Shown here piece after piece: positions 24,067 to 35,464 of a DNA stretch of 64,000 nt (positions within the stretch are counted from its first letter, which is position 1; every line of letters starts with the position of its first letter). The stretch spans positions 9,617 through 73,616 of the forward strand of contig JAHLWZ010000798.1 in assembly GCA_020536535.1 (NCBI GenBank), written 5' to 3'. Under the pieces are notes generated by a model. The model was not told where the DNA came from. It searched no databases and saw only the letters and a list, made by a program, of their open reading frames with translations. The position numbers and the translations under genes are program-made. This DNA is from Pelomyxa schiedti. Lineage: Eukaryota > Evosea > Pelobiontida > Pelomyxidae.

Positions 24067-24508
24067 ATGTCGTCGACTACTACAGCAGCGGCAGGCACAA
24101 CTTCAGCAGTTTCGGGTGAGTGTGTAGGGCATTTTCTTTCTCTGTCTCCCCTTCCTCTCTCCACACGGATCTCACCAGTTTTTTCTGTTACACACAACAG
24201 GTGCATCGTGCTTTTTAGAGGCAGAGTGCGAGCGCGAGTCCCTGGCCCCTGGATGGCCAAGGATCTTTCAAATGAGGCACAGGGTGCCTTTTTCTGTCTC
24301 GCGCGCAGAGGACAGAGAGCAGGGATCTTCAGAGTGGCTGATGATAAACTCCTCGTATGTGGGCAGAGAGCACTGCTGCATACTCCTCGACGCTGTCTTG
24401 GGGAGTGCTACATTGACTGTAATACGGTGCGCACCCCAAGACAGCGTCGAAGAGTATGCAGCAGTGCTCTCTTCCCACATACGAGGAGTTTATCTTGAGC
24501 GACTCTGA
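24067..24508 (+). CDS. Small two-exon gene built over a palindrome
   Basis: ATG 24067 gives MSSTTTAAAGTTSAVS in exon 1 (24067-24115). A GTGAGT...CAACAG intron of 85 nt (24116-24200) is in phase 1, and exon 2 (24201-24508) stays open to TGA: about 118 residues. Exon 2 reads PGWPRIFQMRHRVPFSVSR, EWLMINSSYVGREHCCILLD, AVLGSATLTVIRCAPQDSVE and EYAAVLSSHIRGVYLERL. The second half of exon 2 is made of both arms of a 90-bp inverted repeat, each open in this frame. Splice signals and the long open frame support a real gene, but no family is recognised and the ORF could be fortuitous. Confidence 0.4.
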
Positions 24509-24523
24509 AGATCCCTGCTCTCT
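24314..24523. repeat. 90-bp-arm inverted repeat (fold-back)
   Basis: The left arm 24314-24403 and the right arm 24434-24523 are reverse complements at 85 of 90 positions by direct alignment, with a 30-nt spacer (24404-24433). A transcript would fold to a long hairpin. It ends 78 bases before the start codon of the reductase gene and overlaps the small gene at 24067-24508. Confidence 0.9.
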
Positions 24524-24601
24524 CTGAGGTTACTTTCACCGAAAGTAGATCACTTGCTTCCGTTCAGGGAAACTGTTTCCCGCAAACAAAAACAACACAG
24601 C

Positions 24602-27600
24602 ATGCACGTTGGTGTTGAACACGCGTCTAACAGCAGTGTGGACGAGATCTACCCAGATGAACCAGATCACGCAGACGAGATCAACAACGATGGCGTCTCT
24701 GCCGCTCAGTCGTACTCTTTCACTTGCGACTCGTGCGCCACGCCGATCAAGCCCGCGGACGACCGGTACTACTGTCGTTCGTGCGACCTCGACAACTCCA
24801 GCTTCGACCTGTGCTCGTCGTGCTTCGGCTCGCGAAAACACGCCGCAAAGTGCCACGCCCTCGCCCTCGTGCGCCCTTCTCATCTGAGAAAAGAGCTCGT
24901 TTACGGGAACAGCGCCGCTATGACTCTGAGGAATCGCCTGTTGTGCAGGAGGGAGAGGACGGCGATACGGCGGGTTGGCGAGCCGTTTTGCGTGGGAGTC
25001 TCGTACTGGAATCTGTATTATGGGGCAAGGTCCCTGGCTTCCACTCTCGCGACGAGTTTTGGCGTAGAGAGAGGCGCTCATGTGGCTATTTGTGGAGACA
25101 ATTCTGCCGAGTGGGTGATTGCTGACTTGGCGTGCATATTTGGGGGGTTTGTGTCAGTGTCTATGCACACTAGTTGGACCCCTGAGGTAATGGCTGAGGC
25201 TATATCCAGCTGCGGCGCTCGAGTTTTACTTTGTGACTCAGTCCAGCGAGGAAAGGTATCTTCTGTGCCAATTGTGGAATTTGGCAGTGCAGATTGGAAC
25301 ACTCACTGCACAGTGCCGCCTGCAAAGTGGCGGGACATTGTTGTAAGACCAGCTGCTGAAGCTTTCACACTGTGTTTTACATCCGGTACAACAGGAGGAC
25401 CTCTAAAAGCTGCCATAATACCCGATTCCATTCTCATCCAAGAGCTATCCAGTCACCCCACTCAACCCTCGATTCAATTGATGTACCTCCCATTGGCTCA
25501 AATGACACAGCGAGCTCTAACCTATGGTGTTTTGGGAGGATCTGGTATTTTGTATTTACCCAGCAATAGGGGTTCGCTCTTTGACGATTGCCGAGCATGC
25601 GAACCCACATTCTTCCAGGGACCTCCTCGGGTTTGGCAAGATTTGTATGATCAATTCAATATATTTATGGCAAGCACCGAATGTGAATCACGGAAACATG
25701 CTGTTGGCGTTTTTTCCAAGAAACTTGGAACCAGGCTAAAAGCTGTATCCACGGGAAGTGCAGCAACACCACAAAATGTGTTGGACTGGATGCAAGAATG
25801 CTTTGGGGATATAGCACGAGTTGAAGAAGGCTATGGTTGCACAGAAGCTGGTACAATTGCCTTTAGGGGTGTTCTCACCTTTGGTGTGCAAGTACGATTG
25901 CAAGATGTACCCGAGATGGGCTACACGAAAGCAGATAAACCATTTCCTCGAGGAGTCTTGTGGGTAAAAACAAAAGAAATGGCCATTGGCTATTTTGGGC
26001 AGGAATCCTCTTCATCTTTCAGCCCTGATGGTATTTCTTTCTTTTCTTGTGCCCAACTTACTGTTTCAAATAGGCTTTTTCTGTACTGGGGATATAGTAG
26101 AATATGATCAACGTCTAAAGCGAATAAAAATTATTGACCGGCAGAAAAACTTCTTCAAGCTTAGCCAAGGGCAATATGTATCCCCTGAACAGATAGAGAG
26201 TGTACTTTTAGGGTCAGAGCTTATTAGCAAGGTCTTTGTTGATGGGGAAAGTACGCACAGCTATGTTGTTGCTGTGGTAATTCCGAATACTAGCCTGTTA
26301 CAGAAAATGATGGTAGACATCCCTTCTCAGTCCGAGGAAGCGGTTGTCCTTGGTGAAGTTATGCGTATTGCACGCAAAGGCAGAAAGTTGAAACCATTTG
26401 AGATACCAAGAGGAATCATTCTGGAGAAGAATGACTGCTGGAACCCAGAAACTGGGCTCTATACTCAATCAATGAAACAAAATCGAAATGCTTTGAGAGT
26501 GAAATACCGACAAGCTATACAAGAATTGTATGCAACTTTGGATGCAACAAGCTGGAAAGAGCTTGCCACTGATACTGAAACAACAAATGAGAGTGATAAT
26601 ACGCTGGAGATAAAATTAGAAAAAGTAATTAGTCAAGCTCTAGGCATTTCTAAGAATGACTTGGCGCGTGAAGACTCACTAGCATTATTCTCTGTTGATA
26701 GCTTGTCAATGGTCAGGCTTTCTAGCTTAATTAATCAAATCTTCAGCAAATACATTGGTGCCACAGATCTCTACAAGCATACATTCAATACACTACTTCA
26801 GTATTTGTCTGGTACTGTTGACAGGGGTGCTCCTATTTGTAAGGAGGAGATAAACTGGCAAACAGAAACACAAATCGAGCCAGACATTGTTCGCCACTTC
26901 AATGAACATAGGGAGGAAAGCCATTCCGAAGGAATTCATATCTTTCTTACAGGGGCAACAGGATTCATTGGCATACATCTCCTCAAAGAGCTTTTGGGGC
27001 AATACTCCCCCCCAACTAAAGTTTACTGCCTTGTGAGAGCGTCGAATTCCAGTCCGCTAGAACGAATTGCAGAAAGCATTACGAAGTACAGAGTACGGAT
27101 TTCACGGGAGGAGCTGCAAGCAAGAGTGATTCCAGTTCCTGGGGATCTCGGTGACTTTAAGATGAGCATAGAAGATAATTTATGGCAGGAACTTGGAAAT
27201 AATATAGGAACAATATACCATTGCGGCGCCAAAGTGAGTGTGGTTAGTCCCCTAGAACAACTACAAGCAGCAAATCGGCGAGGCACTCTGGAAGTGATAC
27301 GGCTTGCTTGTTTGGGAGCCAAAAAAAGGTTGATTTACTTGTCTTCTATTTCTGCTCTTGGGGACAAAATGGAGGGAATGAAATTCCAACTTGAGCCGAA
27401 AGAAATTTCTCTAAGCAATTATGGAAAAACCAAGCGAATTGGTGATATTCTGTGCTCTCGAGCTAGTAAGCAGCTAGGACTGGACGTCACAATTCTTCGG
27501 CTGGGGACTATTGGCTACAACTCCGAAACCGGAGCTCACAATAAACTAGATATCTATTCTATGTTTCTACACTCGCTGTTGCACAGTAAGACAGCACCAG

Positions 27601-27989
27601 GAGACTTGGAATTGGGTGGAGTGATTTCCCTGCTACCGGTAGAGTACACTGCCAAACTGATAGTCAACCTGGGAGTTGATAAAGCCAGAACGACTGCCAA
27701 GTCCTATATTCTCGCCTCCCCGTTCCCCACTCCCGCAATTACACAAATCATTCAGTGGGCCACGGAGCTCGGCCATCCCGTCGCCCCAGTTCCCCTTGAT
27801 GAGTGGCGTACAATCACAAAGGCTCTGGGTGAGACTTCGCCCCTGTATCCCGTGTCTGAGTACTTCCTCTCGGGAGAGTTCCCCTTCCTGGAACCTGAAT
27901 ATGAGTGGCTCACAGGAACAACCAGGCAGCTCCTGTCCGGCTGCCCAGTGTTGACAAAGGAGTCGTTCTCACGTTTTCTCCAATATTAG
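24602..27989 (+). CDS. ZZ-finger carboxylic acid reductase-like enzyme (A-T-R)
   Basis: About 1114 residues in two exons (24602-26030 and 26074-27989; a 43-nt intron in phase 1). Residues 40-86 are a ZZ-type zinc finger: CDSC, YYCRSC, FDLCSSCF, then H and CH. An AMP-binding adenylation domain follows with FTSGTTGG (A3, about 259), EGYGCTEAG (A5, about 410), FFCTGDIVEYD (A7) and a late catalytic Lys region. A carrier domain has the phosphopantetheine Ser in FSVDSLSMVRL (about 685). The C-terminal thioester reductase has the NAD(P) motif FLTGATGFIG (about 766), YLSSISALGD and YGKTK (the YxxxK pair, about 924). By family logic it activates a carboxylic acid, loads it on the carrier and reduces it off as an aldehyde. 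The first ATG is 24602. The acid substrate is unknown. Confidence 0.88.
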
Positions 27990-28121
27990 TTGACGTGCTC
28001 TATCCCCAACAAAAAGAAAAAAACCAAGGAGACAACTAACTAAATGTGGGGGAAAAAAATATTGTTTTTCTTTATAACATGGAATAAGGGTAGTTGTAGT
28101 TGCAAAAGGGATTTAAACAAC

Positions 28122-29810
28122 TCAGATGAGGGCAACATAGTTTGCAGGCAATATTCCACGGGCACCATTGAGTTCTCCTTCCCACCAGTCACCTTCTTTG
28201 GTGTGGATTTTTATTACATCACCTTTCTGCAACAATGTTAACAAGGAATGGGATGAAGTGGATAAGCTACCTTGAAGCTCAATTCGGTTGGGTCTTGGGC
28301 ATTGAAAGTGTAGAGAGCTCTGGCTTGTACTCCTCTGGGTGGGGCAACTGGGGGTTGGCAACCTCCCGGTGCCGGCGGTAATCTCCTTCCTGGGGGTCCA
28401 CTTTGAGTTGTAGTTGCTGTTGGGGTGTTTTGGACTGGTGCTGCGCGGCCGGTGCCGGTTCCGGGGGTGCTGTACATGGAGCCAGAGAGCCTCTTTTGTG
28501 GCGGTTGGGAAACTACAAGGGAGTTACTGGGCCCTCCTGGCGTTGATGCGCCACCATAATGGTTTGGGCTAGTTGAGTGAGTTACGGTGACAGTTACAGT
28601 TGAACCCCCCATGTCTCCCTCAATTGCACATTCGGCGCCAGGTTGAACAGTAATAGGAGCAGGGCCACCCTTGAAGTTCATCATACTCCGGTCAGGTGGT
28701 GTGATAACTGGAGGATAGCCATGCTGGGTGCCAGTAGAAATGTGTTGAACGGTTGACCCCAATCCATTGTAGGCGTGACTAGTTGCTGTCCAGAAGGTAG
28801 CAGTTGCTTTTGCAAATTCGGCAATTATAGGAGTAAGGAATGGAACAAGGTCATCTTGAAGCCTAACATATGTCAGCTGGTATTTTATCTAAAAAAGAAA
28901 TTACTTAGGGAAATCAGCCATGACTTCACCGTGTAAAGCGTCGTGCCTTGTGGGATTATTGGATGCAAAACAGTGACTTGAAAAAAATACATTGCTTTAG
29001 CTTGTTTGTACGCGGCATCCACCTTTGGGAGATTGTCTTTAGTGCCATTGGTTTTCTCCGTGAGTTTAATAAGTTTATCGTAATGTCTGTCCATGTCTGT
29101 ATGGCGGTCTTCCAACTAGTGTGAGTGAGTGACACAGTTTTCCATAGTTTCGGAAAGGTGCCTCGTCCATCCTCTTGGACATGATGTCATACTGAAGTAG
29201 ATAATCCTTGATTGGGGTTGATACTTCAGAGGTGTATGACTGGTGCATAGTCTCACGGGCTGCTCCAACCTAATCATACTTATCATTATTGGATGATAGG
29301 ATGTCTCTACCTCTGTGATAGCCTCCTTGTATACAGTCAATGCCTGTCCACCCTCTGCATCGAGCTTATAAAGATGCTCAAATTCGTTGTAAATCTCATC
29401 TTGGGTAGCAGCATTGATAAAAGGCATATTCACGGAGGTAATGAACCTTGTACCACAAGGATTGTGTGCATCAATTCGGATATTTTTTCGACATGCACGG
29501 AAATTTGTTTCAGCTTCTTTCCATTTTGTTGACATAGGTACTTGGCTTGATCGTAGGGAATGTCTCGAGTGACTTCAGCTTTACCTGTTTATCATTTAAC
29601 AACAACTCTTAAAGTCGAAAAAAAGTTACAGCGTTCAAGCACAAACAGAAGGGTGTGAGAGCAAAGTGCATTTTGGAGGTTACCAACAGCAGCCATGGCC
29701 TTGTGCGCCGCACGGCCCACAGTCACAGACAAATTCCCCAACGCCTTGGATGCCTTCTCGAACTTCTCTCCCACATTGAACTCCTTTGCCTTTGTCTTTA
29801 TGTCGTCCAT
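28122..29810 (-). CDS. BAR and SH3 domain protein
   Basis: ATG 29810 begins MDDIKTKAKEFNVGEKFEKA with a helical N-terminus. BAR-domain exons run to about 28840: KWKEAETNFRACRKNIRIDA, NEFEHLYKLDAEGGQALTVY, HYDKLIKLTEKTNGTKDNLP, KVDAAYKQAKAMYF and RLQDDLVPFLTPIIAEFAKA. A Ser/Thr/Pro linker (28300-28760) follows, then an SH3 domain: ARALYTFNAQDPTELSF, GDVIKIHTKEGDWWEGELNG and GILPANYVALI at the very end. Such proteins bend membranes and recruit Pro-rich partners in endocytosis (amphiphysin/endophilin style). The SH3 signature (ALYxF, WWxGxLNG, ExxPxNYV-like) is clear; the BAR assignment rests on length, charge and helix pattern. Confidence 0.85.
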
Positions 29811-30147
29811 TGTTCACAACCGCTCGTGTCGCTTATCCGGTATTTACGTATTCTAACGCGTGTCGTCACCCGCGGTTGTTTTTTCTTTTTTTTTTTATGG
29901 TTTTTCTTTTTTTCTGCGTTATGTTGTCGTGTTGATTTATTGAAGTGAATGTCTGATGCACATCACAGGCCTGATGAGAAGATTTGGGGATTGGTTCTAA
30001 TTCGGGAGACTGGTGGTTCAGATCTTCTCATCTGCGGGCTGTGGCGTGTGTTTGTAGATAAGAGATCCTGCACTCCGGTGACCATCTCTGTCTATCTGAG
30101 TTCAGGTTGTTCAGTGTTGGGTGTTGTATTTGGTATGTCTATGGGGA
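29811..30147. other. Spacer between BAR-SH3 start and MED9 stop
   Basis: A T-rich run lies at 29877-29925. An ATG-initiated plus ORF (29949-30164, 71 residues, MSDAHHRPDEKIWGLVLIRE) overlaps the MED9 stop and has no recognisable domain; it could be a small gene or chance. No other signal seen. Confidence 0.3.
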
Positions 30148-31041
30148 TTATGACTGGCCAGTGAATAGGACTGGGCTCTCTGCTATTAGCTCCTCCAAAT
30201 TCTGCTTGTATTTCTCAAGAAGTTCACTACCACGTAGAGAGGGAACTCAATGGTGAGGTTGTAACTATACATTATGGTATCGGTAGAGGAAACCACACGT
30301 TTTCTTTTTCAGAGTTGCCTTTAGTTCCTCCTCTAACAAGTGCTGTTCTTCCAGGGATATGTCAATGCCTGATAATCCATCCACCATCTTCCTCACTCGT
30401 TCTATTTCCTCAAAAAAGGCTGCTGCCTTGGGTCAGCACCCCAGGGTTAGTGTCCTTCTCTAATATTTTATCATATCATGCCACGATGTAGGTTTTTCCT
30501 TCCTTTTTATATACATATATTTTTTTTTTATTTGTTGCACAGGCGCTATTTGTAGGGGTTTCCATGTATATAAGCACGTGGTTGGGCGCAAACACACCGC
30601 TGCTGTTGCAGGTCGGTCCTTCTGATCGCGAACGTGTACTAGCATTTCAGCCACGAGGGGCAGAAGCCTCACCGACTGCGCCACGTCGTCCGCGCCGCCC
30701 CCGCTCCCGCTCCCGCTGTTGCTGTTGCTGTTGTTGTTGTTGTTTATGCACGGCGTGTTGGTGCTGCCGCCGGTGGCACTAACCGCGTCGCCCGTGTTGC
30801 CGAGGGCACCGCCGCCACCACCACCTGCGGCTGCAGCCGTGGCGCCGCCAAAGGGCGAGGGAGAGGACGAGAATGTGGGGAAAGACGAGGAGGAGGAGGC
30901 GGCTGCTCCAACCCCGGCGCCCGCGCCGCCCCCGCCTCGCTGCTGCTGCTGTTGCCTGGGGGGAACGACGAGGAGCGGGGGAGGGGGCCCCTGCCGCGAC
31001 TGGTGTTGCCTCCCCTGTGCCGCTTGGTGCTCGTTGTACAT
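30148..31041 (-). CDS. MED9: Mediator complex subunit 9
   Basis: ATG 31041 opens a low-complexity N-terminus (poly-Gln, poly-Gly, Ser and Asn runs). The conserved Med9 core follows: VRLLPLVAEMLVHVRDQK, then, after an intron (about 30440-30600), FFEEIERVRKMVDGLSGIDI and SLEEQHLLEEELKATLKKK. After a second intron come SELLEKYKQNLEELIAESPV and the stop at 30148. The 'FLPLV', 'PGI-x-LS-x-EQQ' and 'LLxKYK' landmarks match MED9, part of the Mediator middle module. Med9 is usually short (about 100-150 residues); the tail-like N-terminus roughly doubles that. Confidence rests on the helical pattern, since the family is divergent. Confidence 0.7.
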
Positions 31042-31105
31042 TGGAAACGCTGAACGAGTCGGTGTTTTTTTTTTTTTTCCTTTTCGCCTTGCCCCATTTT
31101 GGGTG

Positions 31106-31291
31106 ATGGAGAACGAGCCTACGTCGCAGCCCCTACCCGTGCAGTCACCCGAGGGTGCTGCGATCAGGAAAAAGAAGTCTGCCTCGTGTTATCTCGCCCA
31201 GGGTCGGATGTGGGAAGCCGTAAAGTGGATTCTCAGGTCAATGGAGGGCGTGTGTGCAGGTTTGCATGTATCCTTTGCAGATGATAGATAG
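31106..31291 (+). CDS. Short ORF, possible first exon, unknown
   Basis: ATG 31106 gives MENEPTSQPLPVQSPEGAAI, then KKKSASCYLAQGRMWEAVKW, reading to TAG at 31291 (61 residues). It is divergent from MED9 and convergent with the next gene. A splice donor is possible at GGAGGGCGTGTG. No domain recognised. Confidence 0.3.
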   Translation: MENEPTSQPLPVQSPEGAAIRKKKSASCYLAQGRMWEAVKWILRSMEGVCAGLHVSFADDR

Positions 31292-32822
31292 CTGAGCACT
31301 CGACATTACATGCCCCCAAGCAGAACAATCAATTTTCACTCTTACTGCACTCTTCACGTACTGGTGAAAAAAGGTAATGTCGCAGGCCGGCAAATCCACG
31401 GAGTGTGCGACTTGGTGAGTGCCGTTGAAAGTGCAGAAAAGAGCATGGAGCTGACATGAGATTCCTGTGTTATCCAAGATATCGTGAAACTTGGTTGCTT
31501 TTCATATAAGGAAATAGAATTTAGCAGAGCGACCTTGAGCATAGTGTGTTGGAACAGTGAATGTTCCAAAGAGGAAGCCAGTGACACCGTCACGAACTGA
31601 GAAATCCATTTCTGTGGCAGTGGTATGACTGGGTTTTGTTGACGCAATTAACCCCGATTGACTGGGAAGTGCCCACGCACAGGGCACACAAAGGGAGGGA
31701 GGCGGCTCAGCCAGTTCGTCCCCAGTGTTGTAAACCTTGTAGTGTGTCATACCGAGATAAGGAGCTACGAAAGCGTGGGTCTGGTCAATCGGAACAACAG
31801 CGTGGGCTTTTGGAAAAGTGAGCCTCTTTCGGGTGGCTACGTTGATAAGCGTGAAATCAGAGCTATAATGGTGCAGAGTACCCAGAGAGCCATCAGCCAT
31901 CCACATGACACCGCGAACGTCGTTGTTGCTGCACTCAAATTTGGTGAATTCCACCAGTTCGCCCTGTTTGAAAGAGGCCTCCAAGTCAACAAATATTGCA
32001 CCACGGTTCAACATAATGATCAGCTCGCTGTCGTTCCTGGGTGAGAATTCGGCGAGCCTCGGCGAAATTACAACGGGGAGCATGACAACTCGCGGGCAGA
32101 CAGAAAGAAGCCCGCCTTTAGCAACTTTCCAAAGCCGCAGTTCTTGCCCGGCAAATCCCACAATCCACTCTCTGTTGCACTTTGTTGCGGGGTCATACAG
32201 CCACACACCAAGGTCAGTTGACCAAAACTCTGGAACAACGACCTTCCCATTGGTGTCGTTTACGGTGTATCCCACACTCCAGGTGTTGATGTTTGAAGAC
32301 GCAGCCAAGAGCCTGTCCTGACCCACACAGCCGCATATTTTCCAAGTGTGGGTGAACCAAGAGTGGGTCACAACGCCCATTGTGGGAGACACACTGACGT
32401 ACAGAGAAAAATAAGTCGGTGACTCGGGAGAGGGTTCGATCTCGTCCGAGTCCCTTATGGGAAGATCAAAGACTGCGTCCTTGACAGATCTTAGCACCCA
32501 GTCCTCAGCCCACGCTCTGACCAACGTAGTCGACGACGCCCAATGCACCATTGCCGTCGTTGGTTGTGTTGATGGACTCGTTGTAGTTCTTCTCGCTACA
32601 ACGGGGGCACAACAGACGGCCATCAGTTGGCCCTTGGCGGTGGTGATCGTTTTCATTGGTTTCCGGCCGTCAGACTGAACTGAGGGTCCAATTATGTTAT
32701 CACAGGGTATTCCATAGTACTTGATTTCTGGAGATGGAACCAATTACAGCCAGGTTGACACCCAAGAGCACTCCTCCTTCCTGTTGTAGGTATCAGAAAA
32801 CCAATTGATTCCGGTGTTCATC
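31240..32822 (-). CDS. Propeller-like protein of unknown family
   Basis: A long open exon runs from about 32743 to 31502. Its frame is stopped just upstream by a TAA, so the start must be in another exon; a candidate ATG is at 32820 (MNTGINWFSDTYN). The protein has repeating beta-strand patterns typical of propellers: GQLMAVCCAPV, WKICGCVGQDRLLAASSNIN, WIVGFAGQELRLWKVAKGGL, LAEFSPRNDSELIIMLNRGA, VRGVMWMADGSLGTLHHYSS and HAFVAPYLGMTHYKVYNTGD. The 3' end is either the TAG after FYFLI at 31502 or an exon further down that ends with GHVMSSAQLSIICKGYM at about 31238. No known family was identified; it could belong to a lineage-specific family. Confidence 0.5.
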
Positions 32823-32892
32823 AGTGATTGTGATTTCCAGATCTAATGGGCCCGAAAACCGTCGACGAGCACCACAAAAAAAAAAAAAAGAA

Positions 32893-34286
32893 ATGAGCGG
32901 GAGTGGCACGAAATCCCCTCTTGATGACCTGTGTGACATATACGCGTGCAACTTGCGAGTGTTTTTGGGCAACGTAACTACTCTTTGTTTTCTTTTTTTG
33001 TTGTTGGTGTGTCGTGCACATCTCGAATCAAAAAACCCTTTGATTCACTCACTTGTTGGTAGGATAATGCATTGAAGGTGAATGAAATTTTGAAGTGCGT
33101 TTCGGCTTCTACACCTACCACTGTTTGTATTTTCCACCCTTTTAGCATTAACTTCAAAATTGCTGCGTGGTGAGGTGCAATCTGACTTACTACCAACTGC
33201 AGTGTTGGTGGAAACTTGTTTTGGCTGCTTTTGATTGGTTGGATGATGTTTGCACTCAGTGCACTGAGGTGCTGGAATCCTTGCAGGGGGTTCGTCCCAG
33301 GGAGGAAATGAGCACAATTTTGGAGTCACTGCAAAAGGTATTGTCGAGTTCATTTCGTATCTAACGTTAGCTACCCTGCCACAGGACTGCAAACCGACAT
33401 TGTTCAATGACATGGCGCACAGGGATGGCAACAATGGAGAGGAAGCCAATGACGCCTTTGGGAAACTGTTGCAGAGACTTAGAATAGGTTCTCGTGTAAA
33501 TGTAACGGGTGATGGTGTGTGATCATGTAACTGCACCCTTTTTTTCTAAATTCCTAAAGGAAATTGCCTTTTTCGTGCTGCACTGAAGAGTACATTTCCA
33601 AGCTTTCAACCTGAAGAGCTTGAGGTGTGTCCTATGTTCCTGTTCTTTGCCCCCTACTTATGGGTTTTCTTTCGAAAGCTGCACTTTTGTTTGGCCTTGC
33701 GGGAACAACTCAATTCCAAGTCACTTGGTAGCCAATCTGTTTTCTTCCCAAATTGGTTACTTCCACGCAGCACCCGACTTGGAAGTGTTTGCTACTACAG
33801 GGGACACTGATTCAGTAACAATGTCCCGTTCTGGTGTTTGGGCGGATTCTGTGCAGTGCATGAAGTTGGCAATATTTCTCGGTGTTGTATTTCCCTGTTT
33901 TGATGTTGGCCCTGACTTCCAACTCCAGAGCGTCCTGTTCACATTTTACGTTGTGATGATCGTGAGACACAGTTCGATGGTCGTAGGTTGCATGTAGGCA
34001 AGTGGTGCAAGTTTGGAGACTACCCTTGCGAACCCATTTTTTTGTATTACATTCCAACACCAGTATGGCCTTTTTGTAGAAATACAGGACTTATTGGTTT
34101 CCTAATGTTTTGCAGGGACACTTTGATGGAATTGCCCCATTTAATTATGTACCATCCACCAAAGAACAAAATATTCAAGAAGAATTAGCCTCTTTAGAAG
34201 CAAAAATAAGCACCTTCTCTGCAACGGAAGTCCATCAAGTCCTATTTCCATCTCTCATCCCATTTTTCCTAAAAAAACTTAAATAG
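32893..34286 (+). CDS. Second OTU-family cysteine protease
   Basis: ATG 32893 starts MSGSGTKSPLDDLCDIYACN. Several helical exons follow (DNALKVNEILKCVSA, WWKLVLAAFDWLDDVCTQCT, EVLESLQGVRPREEMSTILE). The OTU core is split by an intron exactly inside the catalytic block: VNVTGDG at 33500 joins NCLFRAALKSTFP at 33563, restoring GDGNCLFRA with the nucleophile Cys. Downstream are RSGVWADSVQCMKLAIFLGV at 33830 and HFDGIAPFNYVPS at about 34120, where the His is the catalytic base. The protein ends with a helical tail (EELASLEAKISTFSATEVHQ) at TAG 34284. It differs from the OTU gene at 3271 by a long helical N-terminal extension. Confidence 0.75.
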
Positions 34287-35251
34287 AGTTGTGAGACATT
34301 CTGTTCTGTCTATGCTAAGTTGGTAGATGTACAATTACTTTTTCCAGCTGTTCTTTCCGAGACAGACCAAGATGTCCGAATGGTTATGGCCCATGAAGTC
34401 AATAATATGGTCCTACCCTTACAATTAACTCGTAACTTAAAACTTAAGAAAATCAGGGTACATTTGCTTTAAATTCGCTAGCAAAAATGAAAAATATCAT
34501 TTCCAATGTTGGTGGTGACACAATCAAACGTTTGTGCCACAAAGTACTTCCACTTCACTACATGATACTGAGTGAGATTATTAGTGACGCCATTGCCTTC
34601 GAAGGTACTCTCAATACCAGGAAAAATTCACACATTATCCTTCCACTCACAACAGGTGAAACTCTCCTGATGCAAGGAGATGGGATTGTCTCCACCATTT
34701 ACATGCACGTACAGTCATCACTGGAATCCATAAAACCCGGGAGCACAGCACTGACTTACCAGCAACCAACCGCCTCGATGCCCACACCGCCCTACACCGG
34801 ACCATCGGCCATCCACAACGCATTCTCACCCTCCTACAGACCCCCAGCCATCCCCGACGGAAAACCAACCGAACCACTCTATTCTCCCCCAACCAGCAAC
34901 ACAACTTCCATCGCCGGCAGCAACACATGGGAGGGTTCAATGTTCTCTACTACTACTACTACTCCTCCCGCCGGAACATATGTAGCGGAGCCAACGGTGG
35001 AATCACTGCTCATTTCCGCTCCCACAACGAGTGCAGCAGACTGGCAAGCCGTCAGTTCATGCACTATGCTGCAATTCCATCAAGTGACAGTTTCCATGCA
35101 GGGAGCGGCTTCTCTTGTCAGCGCAGCAATCCATGGATGCCTCAAAAACAGGCTGCGCAACCTGGAATTCTACAACTGTGTGATCCCAAATGATGTGAGG
35201 TACATCCTCGGTGAGCTGCGCGTGTGTGGAGTAGAATTTGGGGAATACTGA
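34287..35251 (+). CDS. HEAT-like helical protein with Pro/Ser/Thr middle, unknown
   Basis: Exons read VLSETDQDVRMVMAHEVNNM at 34350 (HEAT-repeat style), then GTFALNSLAKMKNIISNVGG at 34458, IKRLCHKVLPLHYMILSEII, and a strand-rich HIILPLTTGETLLMQGDG. A Pro/Thr/Ser stretch (34720-34980) and a C-terminal domain rich in Val and Cys (MLQFHQVTVSMQGAASLVSA, VIPNDVRYILGELRVCGVEF) complete it, with stop at 35249. Whether this is a separate gene or the C-terminal half of the OTU gene upstream cannot be settled: the OTU frame stops at 34284, but an alternative splice around it would join them. Confidence 0.4.
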
Positions 35252-35464
35252 GCCCCCGATTTCTGAGGCTTGATAGAAATAAGAGATCTTTTTCTATACG
35301 CTTAGGTTGTGATGCAAAAAGGGCAGTTGCTCTCCCAAATTTTTTCTTCTTTCGTCGGAATCTAGGACATCAACGCATAATTAAATAAAAGACCACATCT
35401 CGGCCGAGAGCACTTCGCTCGGGTTTTTTCCCCCGTCAGTCCACACACGACCGCACATTGAAAA

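Noticed and set aside
30744..31097. Long Pro/Ala/Ser/Arg-rich ORFs on both strands over the MED9 leader
   Set aside because: They are frame shadows of the low-complexity Gln/Gly/Ser region of MED9 and have no domain.
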